Shown one piece after another: positions 36,469-45,691 of a stretch of DNA of 50,179 nucleotides; positions within the stretch are counted from its first letter, which is position 1, and every line of letters starts with the position of its first letter. Origin of the DNA: Alcaligenaceae bacterium. GTDB taxonomy: Bacteria > Pseudomonadota > Gammaproteobacteria > Burkholderiales > Burkholderiaceae_B. The stretch is taken from contig JAJUFT010000006.1 in the NCBI GenBank assembly GCA_029263615.1, positions 1 through 50,179 of the forward strand, given 5' to 3'. The notes beneath the pieces are model-generated. The model did not search any database, was not told the origin of the DNA, and saw only the letters and a list, made by a program, of their open reading frames with translations. The position numbers and the translations under genes are program-made.

Positions 36469-36632
36469 TGGGAGGAACGAATGTCACTGGCTTGTCTCTT
36501 GAATGGAATGTGGATTGTTCTGCGGCCGGTCTGCCAAGCGGGAATCCGGCAAGGACGCCAATGTAACCATCGGGGAGGAGGGTGTCAAAGGGGAGGGGGA
36601 TTGGGGCCCTGAACGACAAGAAGATGCAGGTT

Positions 36633-37112
36633 TCAGGCCGCCAGGTCTTTCAAGGCTTGGCCGGTCAGCCGGTAACGTATCCATTCCTTTTGCGGCTGCG
36701 CCCCCAGGCTTTCATAGAACTCGATCGCGGGGGTGTTCCAGTCAAGCACCGACCATTCAAACCGACCGCAATCATTCGCCACGGCCAGACGGGCAAGGTG
36801 GCGCAGCATGGCTTTGCCAGCCCCTTTGCCACGGTGTTCCGGTGAAACGTACAGGTCTTCCAGATACAGCCCGTGTTGCCCTTGCCAGGTGGATTAGTTG
36901 AAGAAGTACACCGCGAAACCGACCAGGGTGCCACCTTGCTCGCAGATGAGACCATGCACGGTGGGGTGTTCGGAAAACAATGTGCGATGCACGTGATGCG
37001 GAGTCGCTTTCACTTGGTCTTCAGCCTTTTCATATACCGCCAGTTCTCGCACAAAACGCAGGATCAGGTCGGTGTCTTCCAGAGTGGCGGGACGGATGTG
37101 CAGGGGAGTCAT
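36633..37112 (-). pseudogene. GNAT N-acetyltransferase interrupted by an in-frame TAA
   Basis: Read on the minus strand from ATG 37112, the frame encodes MTPLHIRPATLEDTDLILRF... up to GFAVYFFN, then TAA (36896-36894). It continues in the same frame without a shift as STWQGQHGLYLEDLYVSPEH, then RGKGAGKAMLRHLARLAV, to a TGA at 36633. This gives 159 codons with one nonsense codon at position 73. The halves together form a normal GNAT domain, including the acetyl-CoA-binding RGKGAGKAM loop, which lies after the stop. Relatives usually have an aromatic residue (FFNY/FFHN-type) here, so TAT/TAC to TAA by one substitution is likely. A sequencing error or stop read-through cannot be excluded. Confidence 0.85.
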
Positions 37113-37205
37113 GGTGTTTCGGTTGACCGAGCTACCGCGCGGCAAACAAGTCGTGCGGGGCGGCAGCGCACGGCGCTGAGGTTGAATCCAGGACGACGAA
37201 TAGAA

Positions 37206-37237
37206 CAAGGGCTACAGCATTTCTGCTGTAGCCCTTG
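37206..37237 (-). terminator. Intrinsic terminator of tRNA-Pro
   Basis: A 14-bp perfect stem (37206-37219 with 37224-37237; arms CAAGGGCTACAGCA and complement) with a 4-nt loop. TTCTATT follows on the minus strand. It lies 6 nt beyond the tRNA 3' end. Confidence 0.88.
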
Positions 37238-37242
37238 AGAAT

Positions 37243-37322
<80 letters not shown>

Positions 37323-37361
37323 TTCGCGGCTGTTCAGTGGTGTTGAACTGCGAAGAACATA

Positions 37362-37391
37362 ACTATAGCACAAGATTTTTTTGTTTTGCAA
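37362..37391 (-). promoter_or_regulatory. Sigma-70 promoter of tRNA-Pro
   Basis: On the minus strand TTGCAA (37386-37391), an 18-bp spacer ending in TGC, and TATAGT (37362-37367) form an extended -10 promoter. Transcription would begin near 37355, leaving a 5' leader of about 36 nt for processing. Confidence 0.72.
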
Positions 37392-37425
37392 GTTTTCGAG
37401 AAATCTTTTGTTTTTGCGTGCCCGT

Positions 37426-38805
37426 TCACCCCACCATGAACTCCATTTCCGGGTATCGCACCCGGTTGCGCGAGCGGCTGCGCACCGCAAGGCTATAGAC
37501 GAGCGTCAGCGGCCCTACCCGGCCCATGAACATCAGCACCAGCAGCACGCACTGGCTGGGTCGCGACAGCTCCACGGTGATCCCGTGGCTCAGGCCCGTG
37601 GTGCTCAGCGCGGCGATCACTTCAAGGAACAGGTTTGCAAACGGAATGTCTTCGAAGACGGTCAGCAGAAACAGGCCCAGGCAGGCAGTGAGCAGGCTCA
37701 CCACTGCCACCGCCAGGGCTTTCTGAATGCTGTCTGCCGAGATCGAGCGCTGCATGACGACCACTTCCTTGCGCTGGGTCAGGTAAGCGAACACGGCCGC
37801 CATGATCACCACGAAGGTACCCAACTTGATGCCGCCCGCCGTGCTCATGGAGCCTCCACCAATGAACATGAGTACGGCCGAGAGCAGGGTGGTGCTGTCA
37901 TCCATGAGCTCGACATTGAAGGTTGTGAACCCTGCAGTACGCAGAGCAACGCTCTGCATCCAGGCGGCGCGGGCCTGGTCAGCCCAGGTCAGACTGCCCA
38001 AGGTCAGCGGGTTGCGAGCCTCGAGTGCCCAGATCGTCACAAAGCCTAGCAGGTTCAGCCCCAGGGCGGTGAGGATCATGAGTCGCGCATAGGGGGGGAG
38101 GGTGGTCCATCGTTTCTTGCGCAACGCGTCGACTATGACCGGAAAGCCCAGGCCGCCCAGAATGACGGTGGCGGAAAGAATGGCAATGGTTAGTCCGTCA
38201 CCCGTGAAGGTGGAGAGGTTGCCATTGAACAAGGCATAGCCGGCGTTGTTGAACGCCGCCACGGCGTGGAAGATGGCGTAGTACAGCGCGGTGCCGGCCG
38301 GCAGGCGGCCGCTGCCCCACCACCACAGGAAGAGCATCAGCGTGACACTCAGCTCGATGGCGGCGGTGATCCGCAGCACCGACAGCGCCGTATCCCTGAC
38401 GCGGGCCGTACTGGTCTGGTTGAACGCTTCAAGAGCGAGCGATTGCTGCTTCAGACTGATGCGGTGGCCCAGCGTGATGGCCGAGACCACGGCGAAGGTC
38501 ACGAATCCCAGGCCGCCTACCTGTACCAGCACGAGCATGACCCACTGACCGAACAGGCTCAGCTGCTGCGGGTCGACGATGGCCAGGCCGGTGACGGTGA
38601 TGGCGGCCGTGGCAGTGAAGAAAGCTTCGAACAGCCCCAGAGGGGCGCTGCGGCTCGCAAATGGCAAGGCCAGCAACAGGGTGCCGATGGCAATGAGCGC
38701 CAGGAAGCCGGCTGCCAGCACGGCGGGCGGGCTGGCGCCCAGGTTGCCGCCGCGGTGTATGTGGCGGAAGGCTTCCAGGCTGCGCCTGGGGTCGAGTTTG
38801 TGCAT
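37426..38805 (-). CDS. TrkH/KtrB-family potassium transporter membrane subunit
   Basis: Inner-membrane K+ (Na+-coupled in KtrB) uptake channel, 459 residues with four M1-P-M2 repeats. Selectivity-filter regions include TATAAITVTGL, HAVAAFNNAGYALF, SVALRTAGFTTFN and AALSTTGLSHGIT, each with the conserved glycine. A membrane gate is suggested by FIGGGSMSTAGGIKLGTF. It follows the NAD-binding subunit by 5 bp in one operon. Length fits KtrB better than TrkH (483). Confidence 0.94.
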   Translation of the reverse strand: MHKLDPRRSLEAFRHIHRGGNLGASPPAVLAAGFLALIAIGTLLLALPFASRSAPLGLFEAFFTATAAITVTGLAIVDPQQLSLFGQWVMLVLVQVGGLGFVTFAVVSAITLGHRISLKQQSLALEAFNQTSTARVRDTALSVLRITAAIELSVTLMLFLWWWGSGRLPAGTALYYAIFHAVAAFNNAGYALFNGNLSTFTGDGLTIAILSATVILGGLGFPVIVDALRKKRWTTLPPYARLMILTALGLNLLGFVTIWALEARNPLTLGSLTWADQARAAWMQSVALRTAGFTTFNVELMDDSTTLLSAVLMFIGGGSMSTAGGIKLGTFVVIMAAVFAYLTQRKEVVVMQRSISADSIQKALAVAVVSLLTACLGLFLLTVFEDIPFANLFLEVIAALSTTGLSHGITVELSRPSQCVLLVLMFMGRVGPLTLVYSLAVRSRSRNRVRYPEMEFMVG

Positions 38806-38810
38806 TGCCG

Positions 38811-39464
38811 CTACATCAGCCGCGGTGCCAGGGCCCGCAGTGCGTCAAGAGAACCGTACATGACCAGGATGTCATTGGCGTGCAGGATGTGGTCTTCCGG
38901 TGGGTGCAACAGGGCCTGACTGCGGTGCTTGAGCAGCAAAGCCTGGGGCAGGGTGGGGTCGCCACTGACGATACTGGCCAGTGTTTTGCCTTCCAGCCGC
39001 TCGCTCACGCGGATCTCTACGACGAACTCCCCATTTCCTAGGGGGATGTAATCATTCACCATGGGGTAGCTCAAGGCCTGTGCCACGCGCAGGCCCATCT
39101 CTTCTTCGGGATGGATGATGCGACTGACGCCCAGTTTGTTGAGGATGAGATGGTGCGAGTGCGAAGAGGCCTTCACCCACACGTTCTGGATTCCCAGGCT
39201 CTTCAGGTGCACCACACACAGCAGGCTGGCCTGAAGATTCTCCCCGATGGCGACCAGCACGACATCGTAGTTTTCCAGGCCCAGCTCTTCGACGGTGGCG
39301 CTGTCGGAGACGTCAGCAATGATGGTGCGCGTGAGTCGGTCGGCGTATTTTTCGACGAGTTTGGCTTCGCCATCCACGCCGAGTACCGAGTGACCCATTC
39401 GCACCAGCTCGAGCGCGGCAGAAGCGCCAAAACGACCCAAACCAATGACGGCAAATTGTGCCAT
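38811..39464 (-). CDS. TrkA/KtrA-type RCK regulatory subunit
   Basis: Cytosolic gating ring subunit for the potassium channel encoded next. The 217-residue protein has one RCK unit. The N-terminal Rossmann domain FAVIGLGRFGASAALELVRMGHSVLGVD (GxGxxG) ends with the acidic residue that binds nucleotide, and the C-terminal RCK-C domain begins near residue 135. A single RCK unit of this length is KtrA-like; TrkA has two. It is divergent from the ene-reductase gene across 119 bp. Confidence 0.94.
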   Translation of the reverse strand: MAQFAVIGLGRFGASAALELVRMGHSVLGVDGEAKLVEKYADRLTRTIIADVSDSATVEELGLENYDVVLVAIGENLQASLLCVVHLKSLGIQNVWVKASSHSHHLILNKLGVSRIIHPEEEMGLRVAQALSYPMVNDYIPLGNGEFVVEIRVSERLEGKTLASIVSGDPTLPQALLLKHRSQALLHPPEDHILHANDILVMYGSLDALRALAPRLM

Positions 39465-39524
39465 TTTGTGAGTGTTTCCCTGTTCTTCCTTGAGAGCAGC
39501 CTGGCTTCGCAGGATGCACCCTGG

Positions 39525-39552
39525 TTCAAATTCTGGTAAAAACCCTTATATG
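39525..39552 (+). promoter_or_regulatory. Possible promoter of the ene-reductase gene
   Basis: TTCAAA (39525-39530), a 16-bp spacer and TATATG (39547-39552) form a moderate sigma-70 match 32 bp before the ATG. No operator palindrome was recognised. Confidence 0.35.
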
Positions 39553-39583
39553 TGGTTCCGAAAATCGAACGCCGGTCTTCTCT

Positions 39584-40663
39584 ATGACAAGCTTGTTTGA
39601 CCCCATCCAATTGGGGGCGGTAGCTTTGCGCAGCCGTGTCGTCATGGCACCCCTGACACGTTGTCGTGCCAGTGACGGACGAATTCCGAATGACCTCATG
39701 CGGCAATATTACAGCCAGCGCGCCGGCGCCGGGCTGATTCTCAGCGAAGCGACTTCCGTTTCGCCGCAAGGCGTGGGGTATCCCAACACACCCGGTATCT
39801 GGTCCTCCGCTCAAGTTGATGGTTGGCGAAAGATCACTTCTGCCGTTCACGACAAGGGCGGGAAGATGTTCGTGCAGCTGTGGCATGTGGGAAGGGTGTC
39901 CGACCCGGAACACCTGAATGGCGAGATTCCCGTCGCGCCCAGCGCCATCGCGTGTTCGGGGCATGTCAGCCTGTTGCGGCCGAAGCGCAATTATGTGGTG
40001 CCCCGCGCGCTGCATGCGGAAGAAATCCCCCATATTGTTCAGGATTTCGCCGACGCGGCGGGCCATGCTCGCGACGCGGGCTTCGACGGCATTGAAATTC
40101 ACGCCGCCAACGGGTACCTGATCGATCAGTTCCTGCAGGACGGCACAAACCGCCGTCAGGACGATTACGGTGGCAGCATCGAGAATCGCACGCGGTTCCT
40201 GCTCGAGATCGTGGATGCCTGCTCGGGCGTCTGGGGTGCAGGGCGCATCGGGGTGCATCTTTCCCCTTACGGTACGTCACACAATATTCATGATTCCGAT
40301 CCCGATTCACTCTTCTGTCATGTGGCGCAGGAATTGGGTCAGCGTGGGGTGGGCTTCATCTTCATTCGCGAGGCGCGGGGCAAGGAAGCGCTCACGGCAC
40401 GCATGCGCAGCCTGTTTGGCGGCAGCGTGATCGTGAATCAGGAATACACTCTGGAACGTGCCCAGCAGGCGCTCGATGAACAAAGGGCCGATGCCGTCGC
40501 ATTTGGTCGCGCCTTCATTTCGAATCCCGACCTGGTTCGGCGCCTGAAGACGGGCGCGGAACTGAGGGAATGGGATCCGTCCACCTTCTATAGTGAAGGC
40601 CCGCAGGGCTATGTGGATTACCCCTGCGCGTGCACTGACACACCCGTGCTGAACGAGGCCTGA
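39584..40663 (+). CDS. nemA: Old-yellow-enzyme alkene reductase (NemA-like)
   Basis: FMN-dependent ene-reductase of 359 residues (E. coli NemA 365). It reduces activated C=C bonds, N-ethylmaleimide and nitro compounds in vitro. Family marks are VMAPLTRCRA near the N-terminus, LWHVGRVSDPEH, the HAANGYLIDQFLQDGTNRR active-site block, DDYGGSIENRTRFLLEIVDA, and VAFGRAFISNPDLVRRL for FMN phosphate binding. No nemR repressor is adjacent. No clear ribosome-binding site precedes the ATG. Confidence 0.93.
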   Translation: MTSLFDPIQLGAVALRSRVVMAPLTRCRASDGRIPNDLMRQYYSQRAGAGLILSEATSVSPQGVGYPNTPGIWSSAQVDGWRKITSAVHDKGGKMFVQLWHVGRVSDPEHLNGEIPVAPSAIACSGHVSLLRPKRNYVVPRALHAEEIPHIVQDFADAAGHARDAGFDGIEIHAANGYLIDQFLQDGTNRRQDDYGGSIENRTRFLLEIVDACSGVWGAGRIGVHLSPYGTSHNIHDSDPDSLFCHVAQELGQRGVGFIFIREARGKEALTARMRSLFGGSVIVNQEYTLERAQQALDEQRADAVAFGRAFISNPDLVRRLKTGAELREWDPSTFYSEGPQGYVDYPCACTDTPVLNEA

Positions 40664-40691
40664 GCCCCGCAGCACCGACGTGCCTGCCCGA

Positions 40692-41147
40692 TCAGATTCG
40701 GGCCTTGACCTGGGCTGAGACGGCGGCCATGTCCGCGCGGCCGGCCAGGCGAGTCTTGAGCAGACCCATCACCTTGCCCATGGCGGCGGGGCCGGTGACG
40801 CCTTCCGCTTTCACTTCTTCCAGTGCGGCAGCAATGGCAGCGTCGATTTCGGCGGGGTCGGCAGCGGCAGGCAGAAACTCCTGGAGCACAGTGATTTCAG
40901 CCTTTTCCTGTTCTGCGGTTTCAGTGCGGCCGGCCTGTTCATAGGCGGCTACGGATTCCCGGCGCTGTTTGACCTGCTTTTCAATGATGGCCGTGATGTC
41001 GGCGTCGGTCAGTTCCTTGCGTTCGTCCACTTCCTTCTGCTTGATGGCGGCCTGAAGCAGGCGCAGTGTGCCCAGGCGCGCGCTGTCGCGGGCACGCATG
41101 GCATCTTTCACGGCATTGGAGAGTTGGGTCTTGAGCGAGCTGCTCAT
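40692..41147 (-). CDS. GatB/YqeY domain-containing protein
   Basis: A 151-residue helical protein of the YqeY family, which resembles the tail domain of GatB that binds tRNA. Conserved features are LKTQLSNAVKDAMRARDSARLGTLRLLQAAIKQ, QVKQRRESVAAYEQAGR and the C-terminal GPAAMGKVMGLLKTRLAGRADMAAVS. In many bacteria it sits by rpsU-dnaG-rpoD; here it follows dnaE2 with 36 bp between. Function is not established. Confidence 0.93.
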   Translation of the reverse strand: MSSSLKTQLSNAVKDAMRARDSARLGTLRLLQAAIKQKEVDERKELTDADITAIIEKQVKQRRESVAAYEQAGRTETAEQEKAEITVLQEFLPAAADPAEIDAAIAAALEEVKAEGVTGPAAMGKVMGLLKTRLAGRADMAAVSAQVKARI

Positions 41148-41183
41148 GATGGTCTTCCTGTGGTTGCAACCAAAGCATCGATT

Positions 41184-44100
41184 TTAGTGGAAGTCACGGC
41201 TGCGCGTGTGCAGGTCGCCAAGCAAGTGGGTGAGATCCACCAGGCGGCTGGCCACCAGATGACAGACCGATTCGTGTCGTTGCCAGACCCCATAAACGCC
41301 CAATAATTGTGCCCCCACGAGCTCCGCATGCTGTCGGAGGGAGAGGGCCGGCCGCACGATGACATTCACATGGCCGGTTTCGTCTTCGATTGTGACGAAC
41401 ACCACGCCCTTGGCCGTGCCCGGACGCTGTCGGGTGGTGACCAGGCCGCAGGCACGGGTCAGGCGCCCGTTGGGCCAGCTGTCGGACAGCAGCTGGTCGG
41501 CGGGAATGAAGCGTTGCCTGGCCAGGCGGGGACGCAGCAGGGCCAGGGGGTGACGTTCCAGGGTGAGCCCCAGCTTCCGGTAATCGTTCACAATGTGTTC
41601 GCCTTCCGACATGGGAGGCAGCAACGGAATCTGACTTTCGGTGATGGCGGTGCTGCGCAGCATCCCTGGCGGCCGCTGAAGCGCAGCATGCCATTGCGCC
41701 TGTCGCCGCTCGCCTGCCAGCGCCTTGAGCGCGTTGGCGGCAGCCAGCGCATTCATTTCTTTTCGGTCCAGCCCGGCGCGGGCCGCCAGATCCTGGGCAG
41801 AGCGGAAGGGGGCCTGCGCGCGGGCCTGCTCGATGCGCAGCCCGGCCTGGCGAGACAGGCCCTTGATCTGACCCAGGCCAAGGCGTACCGCGGGTTGCGG
41901 CCGGTGTGTACAGGGGCCGCCTTCAGGGAAGGCCGGGGCCTGCGCCGGGAGCACAGCGGGTTGCAGGGTGGCTTCCCATTCGCTGCACCGGATGTCGACC
42001 GGGCGCACCTCGATGCCATGGCGCCGGGCATCCTGCACCAGCTGGCTGGGCGCATAGAAACCCATGGGCTGGGAATTGAGCAGCGCCGCTAGGAAAACGG
42101 CGGGCTCGTGGCATTTGAACCAGGCGCTGCAATAGGCCAACCGGGCGAAACTGGCCGAGTGGCTTTCGGGAAAGCCGTATTCCCCGAAGCCCTGCAGCTG
42201 CAGGAAGATCTGCTCGGCAAACTGTGCCTCATAGCCCCGTTGCAGCATGCCTTCCAGAAGCCGCTGACGAAACCGTTCGACGCTGCCGCTGCGCCGCCAG
42301 GCCGCCATGGCGCGGCGCAGTTCATCGGCTTCGTCGGGGTTGAACCCGGCGGCTTCCATGGCGATCTGCATGGCCTGCTCCTGAAAGATGGGCACGCCCA
42401 GGGTGCGCCCCAGGACTTTTTCCAGCTCAGGGTAGGGGCAGCGGGCCGATTCCAGATTCTGTCGGCGCCGCAGGTAGGGGTGGACCATGCCACCCTGGAT
42501 GGGGCCGGGCCTGACAATGGCGACCTGAATGACGAGATCGTAGAATTCGCGCGGACGCAGGCGGGGCAGCATGCTCATCTGAGCGCGCGATTCGATCTGG
42601 AAGACACCGATGGTGTCGGCGCGGGAGATCATGTCGAAAGTGGCCCGGTCATCGGGCGGGATATCCTGCAAGGCGTGGGAGCGGCCGCGCAAACGGCTGG
42701 CCATTTGCAGGCAGCGCTGCAGGGCGGTGAGCATGCCCAGGGCCAGGACATCGACCTTGAGCAGGCCCATGGCGTCGAGGTCGTCTTTGTCCCATTGCAC
42801 CACGCTGCGGTCGGGCATGGCGGCATTTTCGATGGGCACCAGCCGGGAAAGCTTGCCATGAGAAATGACGAAGCCGCCGGGGTGCTGGGACAAATGTCTC
42901 GGGAAGCCCTTGAGCGTATCGCTCAGGACGGCCCAGAGGCGAGCCGTGCGGCGGTGCGCCGGCAGGCCATGGGAGTGGATCTTCTCGAGAATGTCCTTCT
43001 TGCCATTCCAGTAGTGGAAAGAGCGGGCGACGGCATCGATGCGTTCCTGGGGCACGCTCAAGGCCTTGCCGACATCGCGCAGGACGCTGCGGTGGCGGTA
43101 GCGGATGGCCACGGCCGCCAGGGCGGCGCGGTCCCGGCCATAGCGTTCATAAATGTGCTGGATGACTTCTTCACGGCGTTCGTGCTCGAAATCCACGTCT
43201 ATATCCGGCGGCTCGTTGCGGGCCCTGCTGATGAAACGGGCGAACAGGCTGTTGCCACTAGCGGGGTCGACTTCGGTGATGCCCAGGCAATAGCAGACGG
43301 CGGAATTGGCTGCCGAGCCCCGCCCCTGGCAGAGAATGCCGCGGCTGCGTGCGAATTTCACGATGTCGTGGACGGTGAGGAAGTAGGGTTCGTAAGCGAG
43401 ATCCCGGATGATGGAGAGTTCATTTTCCACCTGGGCCAGAACGGAGGCAGGTACGCCCTGGGGATAGCGGCGCTGGGCGCCGGCCAGGGTTTCCTGGCGC
43501 AGGTAGGCGGTGGGGTTCATGCCCTGGGGAACGATTTCCTCGGGGTATTGGTATTGAAGCCGCAATTCATCGAGCGAGAACTGGCAGCGCTCCAGGATGT
43601 TGACCGTTTCCTCAAGCAGTTCAGCCGGATACATGTTCGCCAGCCGCAGGCGGCTGCGCAAATGACGTTCGGCGTTGGGATGCAGATGTTCGACCATGTG
43701 CGCCACCGGCTTGCCATGCCGGATGGCGGCCAGGGTGTCGTGCAGGGGCTGGCGAGAGCGGCGGTGCATTTCCACTCCGCCCAGAGCGACCCGCGGCACG
43801 CGGTGGCGTTGACCGGCCGCTTGCAGGGTGGCGAGGTGGCGGGCATCTGAAGCCCCATGGTGCAGGGCGACTCCCAGCCACAGGCGCTGGGGAAACAGGG
43901 TCGCGAGACGTGGAAGCTGGGCATCCAACGTGGCGGCGGTGGCCTCTTCAGTCGGCTTGAGGATCACCAGGCAATCCGGCAGGGCGCGTAGGTGCGCCAG
44001 CTCGGGCGGCGGCGAGGAGAGATCGGTCAGGCTGAGCCGGTATTCTCCCTTGGGGCTGCGTCGGCGCGCCAGGGTGATGATTTCCGACAGGTTGCCGTAG

Positions 44101-44375
44101 CCATTGAGGTTGGAGGCCAGCACGATCAGGTGCAGGCCTTCCAACAGACGGAAGCGGCTGCCCACCACGAAATGCAGGGCATGCCGCTTGGCTTCGACAT
44201 GGGCGCGCACCACCCCGGCCAGAGAGCATTCGTCGGCCAGAGCAAGGCCCCGGTAGCCCAGGCCGGCCGCCCGCTCGACCAGTTCCTCGGGGTGCGAGGC
44301 GCCGGTCAGGAAGCTGAAATTGGAAATGCAATCCAGCTCGGCATAGGCACTGAGAAAGGAAAGAGCCGGCTTCAT
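41184..44375 (-). CDS. dnaE2: Error-prone DNA polymerase DnaE2
   Basis: Alternative C-family polymerase for SOS mutagenesis, working with ImuA and ImuB. The 1063-residue product has an N-terminal PHP domain (YAELDCISNFSFLTGASHPEELVERAAGLGYRG pattern), then the palm with catalytic aspartates in PDIDVDFEHERREEVIQHIYERYG. FQIESRAQMSMLPRLRP, HPGGFVISHGKL, helix-hairpin-helix and OB-fold (VTIEDETGHVNVIVRP) regions follow. DnaE2 lacks the C-terminal clamp-binding tail of DnaE1, consistent with its length. It is the third gene of the imuA-imuB-dnaE2 cassette, 14 bp after imuB. Confidence 0.97.
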   Translation of the reverse strand: MKPALSFLSAYAELDCISNFSFLTGASHPEELVERAAGLGYRGLALADECSLAGVVRAHVEAKRHALHFVVGSRFRLLEGLHLIVLASNLNGYGNLSEIITLARRRSPKGEYRLSLTDLSSPPPELAHLRALPDCLVILKPTEEATAATLDAQLPRLATLFPQRLWLGVALHHGASDARHLATLQAAGQRHRVPRVALGGVEMHRRSRQPLHDTLAAIRHGKPVAHMVEHLHPNAERHLRSRLRLANMYPAELLEETVNILERCQFSLDELRLQYQYPEEIVPQGMNPTAYLRQETLAGAQRRYPQGVPASVLAQVENELSIIRDLAYEPYFLTVHDIVKFARSRGILCQGRGSAANSAVCYCLGITEVDPASGNSLFARFISRARNEPPDIDVDFEHERREEVIQHIYERYGRDRAALAAVAIRYRHRSVLRDVGKALSVPQERIDAVARSFHYWNGKKDILEKIHSHGLPAHRRTARLWAVLSDTLKGFPRHLSQHPGGFVISHGKLSRLVPIENAAMPDRSVVQWDKDDLDAMGLLKVDVLALGMLTALQRCLQMASRLRGRSHALQDIPPDDRATFDMISRADTIGVFQIESRAQMSMLPRLRPREFYDLVIQVAIVRPGPIQGGMVHPYLRRRQNLESARCPYPELEKVLGRTLGVPIFQEQAMQIAMEAAGFNPDEADELRRAMAAWRRSGSVERFRQRLLEGMLQRGYEAQFAEQIFLQLQGFGEYGFPESHSASFARLAYCSAWFKCHEPAVFLAALLNSQPMGFYAPSQLVQDARRHGIEVRPVDIRCSEWEATLQPAVLPAQAPAFPEGGPCTHRPQPAVRLGLGQIKGLSRQAGLRIEQARAQAPFRSAQDLAARAGLDRKEMNALAAANALKALAGERRQAQWHAALQRPPGMLRSTAITESQIPLLPPMSEGEHIVNDYRKLGLTLERHPLALLRPRLARQRFIPADQLLSDSWPNGRLTRACGLVTTRQRPGTAKGVVFVTIEDETGHVNVIVRPALSLRQHAELVGAQLLGVYGVWQRHESVCHLVASRLVDLTHLLGDLHTRSRDFH

Positions 44376-44389
44376 GGCGCCCCACGGTT

Positions 44390-45691
44390 TCAGGCAAACA
44401 GACCATGAAGAAACCAGCGGTCGCCGGTTTCGCGTTCCCGAAAGACCCAGTAACGGGCGCCTTGCGGGTCTTCCGCCACGAAATAGTCGCGCCGGTGGTG
44501 AAGCCCTTCGTACCAGCCGGTCTCGATTCGTTCGGGCCCCTGCACCAGGCGAAGGGGACGCCCCTGATGCACGGGACGCTCCTGCCGGACGGGAAGCGGA
44601 CGGGGTTCAGCCAGCAACCAGAAGGGCCTCGGGTTGACGCCCAGCGCCGCAGGCAGGGCCGCGGAGGTGGGTGCCGAAAGGTCAGCCTCCCAATGATTGA
44701 CCCGTTCGGGCAGGTGGTGGGCCAGGGGGCGAGGACGCAGGATGCCGCCCTGACCCAGTCGCGCGGCCAGCAGGTCGAGCAGCCTCTGTTCTTCCTGGGC
44801 GTGCCGGGCCGGGTCGGGGAACAGCGTTTCAGCGACTGGTGCACGCGGGTGGGAGGGACCGGCCACGAGTTCCAGGCGAACGGCCGGAAGCGGCAGCGTG
44901 CAGTGCTGGAACTGCTCTTTGAGGATGCGGTTGAAGTCTTCCAGACGCCAGGAGGCGGCCGAGAAGCGCGGCGCCACCCGGGTAGGCGCACAGGACTGTC
45001 GGCCTTTCTCGTGATGAATGAGCAGCGTGAAGTCGTGCAGGGCTTCCTGCCGGTTCTGCAGCCAGCCGCACAGGGACAGCAGCAGGGGCTGGACCGCCGC
45101 CAGGAGGGCGGGGGCGTGCTGGGGGTGGAAGTCGAGATCGTGGGCCTGACGAAAACGGGCGGGAGGATGGAACCAGGCGACCCCTTCATGCACCCGGGCA
45201 TAGGCGGCGTCCAGGGCATGCATGAGCGCGGGGCTGCTGCGTTGCTGCAGACCTTGCCGCGGCAGGCGGCGCAGGTCGCCCAGGCGGTGGCAACCCACGT
45301 TCTCGAGCCATTCCCGGTGCGGCAGGGTTTCCGGCAGACTGTCCACGAAGAGCTTGTCGAGCTCGCGTGCCAGGCTGCGAGGCTGCAGCACCCGACGGCC
45401 CGAGGTGCAAGGCGCGCCGGCCAGCAGCCAGGCACCGGTGGCGGAGGGCGCCATGCCCGGCAACAATGGCGTGAGGACTTTGTGGGCGGTGGCCTGCGCG
45501 CGCCTGAAAAGTGCACGGACTCCGCCGAACAAGGCCAGGCTGGCCGCGACCTCCAGCACGACGGAATCGTGCCGGAAACAGGCCACCCGCGGGCTATAGC
45601 GCAGCAGGGCAAGCGCCAGCGCGTGCAAGCGGGCAGCGGATTCGGGAGTACGCGACGCTTCAGGCCAGCGCAGGCAGATCCACAGGGGCAT
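44390..45691 (-). CDS. imuB: ImuB, Y-family polymerase-like translesion protein
   Basis: A 433-residue protein related to Y-family polymerases that lacks the catalytic acidic residues; the N-terminus reads MPLWICLRWPE where active polymerases have D-x-D. ImuB acts as a hub that binds the beta clamp, ImuA and DnaE2. A little-finger-like region and a C-terminal RxxYFVAEDPQGARYWVFRE segment typical of the family are seen. It overlaps the 3' end of imuA by 32 bp. Expression should follow the LexA box upstream of imuA. Confidence 0.93.
   Translation of the reverse strand: MPLWICLRWPEASRTPESAARLHALALALLRYSPRVACFRHDSVVLEVAASLALFGGVRALFRRAQATAHKVLTPLLPGMAPSATGAWLLAGAPCTSGRRVLQPRSLARELDKLFVDSLPETLPHREWLENVGCHRLGDLRRLPRQGLQQRSSPALMHALDAAYARVHEGVAWFHPPARFRQAHDLDFHPQHAPALLAAVQPLLLSLCGWLQNRQEALHDFTLLIHHEKGRQSCAPTRVAPRFSAASWRLEDFNRILKEQFQHCTLPLPAVRLELVAGPSHPRAPVAETLFPDPARHAQEEQRLLDLLAARLGQGGILRPRPLAHHLPERVNHWEADLSAPTSAALPAALGVNPRPFWLLAEPRPLPVRQERPVHQGRPLRLVQGPERIETGWYEGLHHRRDYFVAEDPQGARYWVFRERETGDRWFLHGLFA

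Noticed and set aside
42108-43850. 580-codon open frame on the plus strand opposite dnaE2
   Set aside because: Antisense shadow of dnaE2; no recognisable motif.
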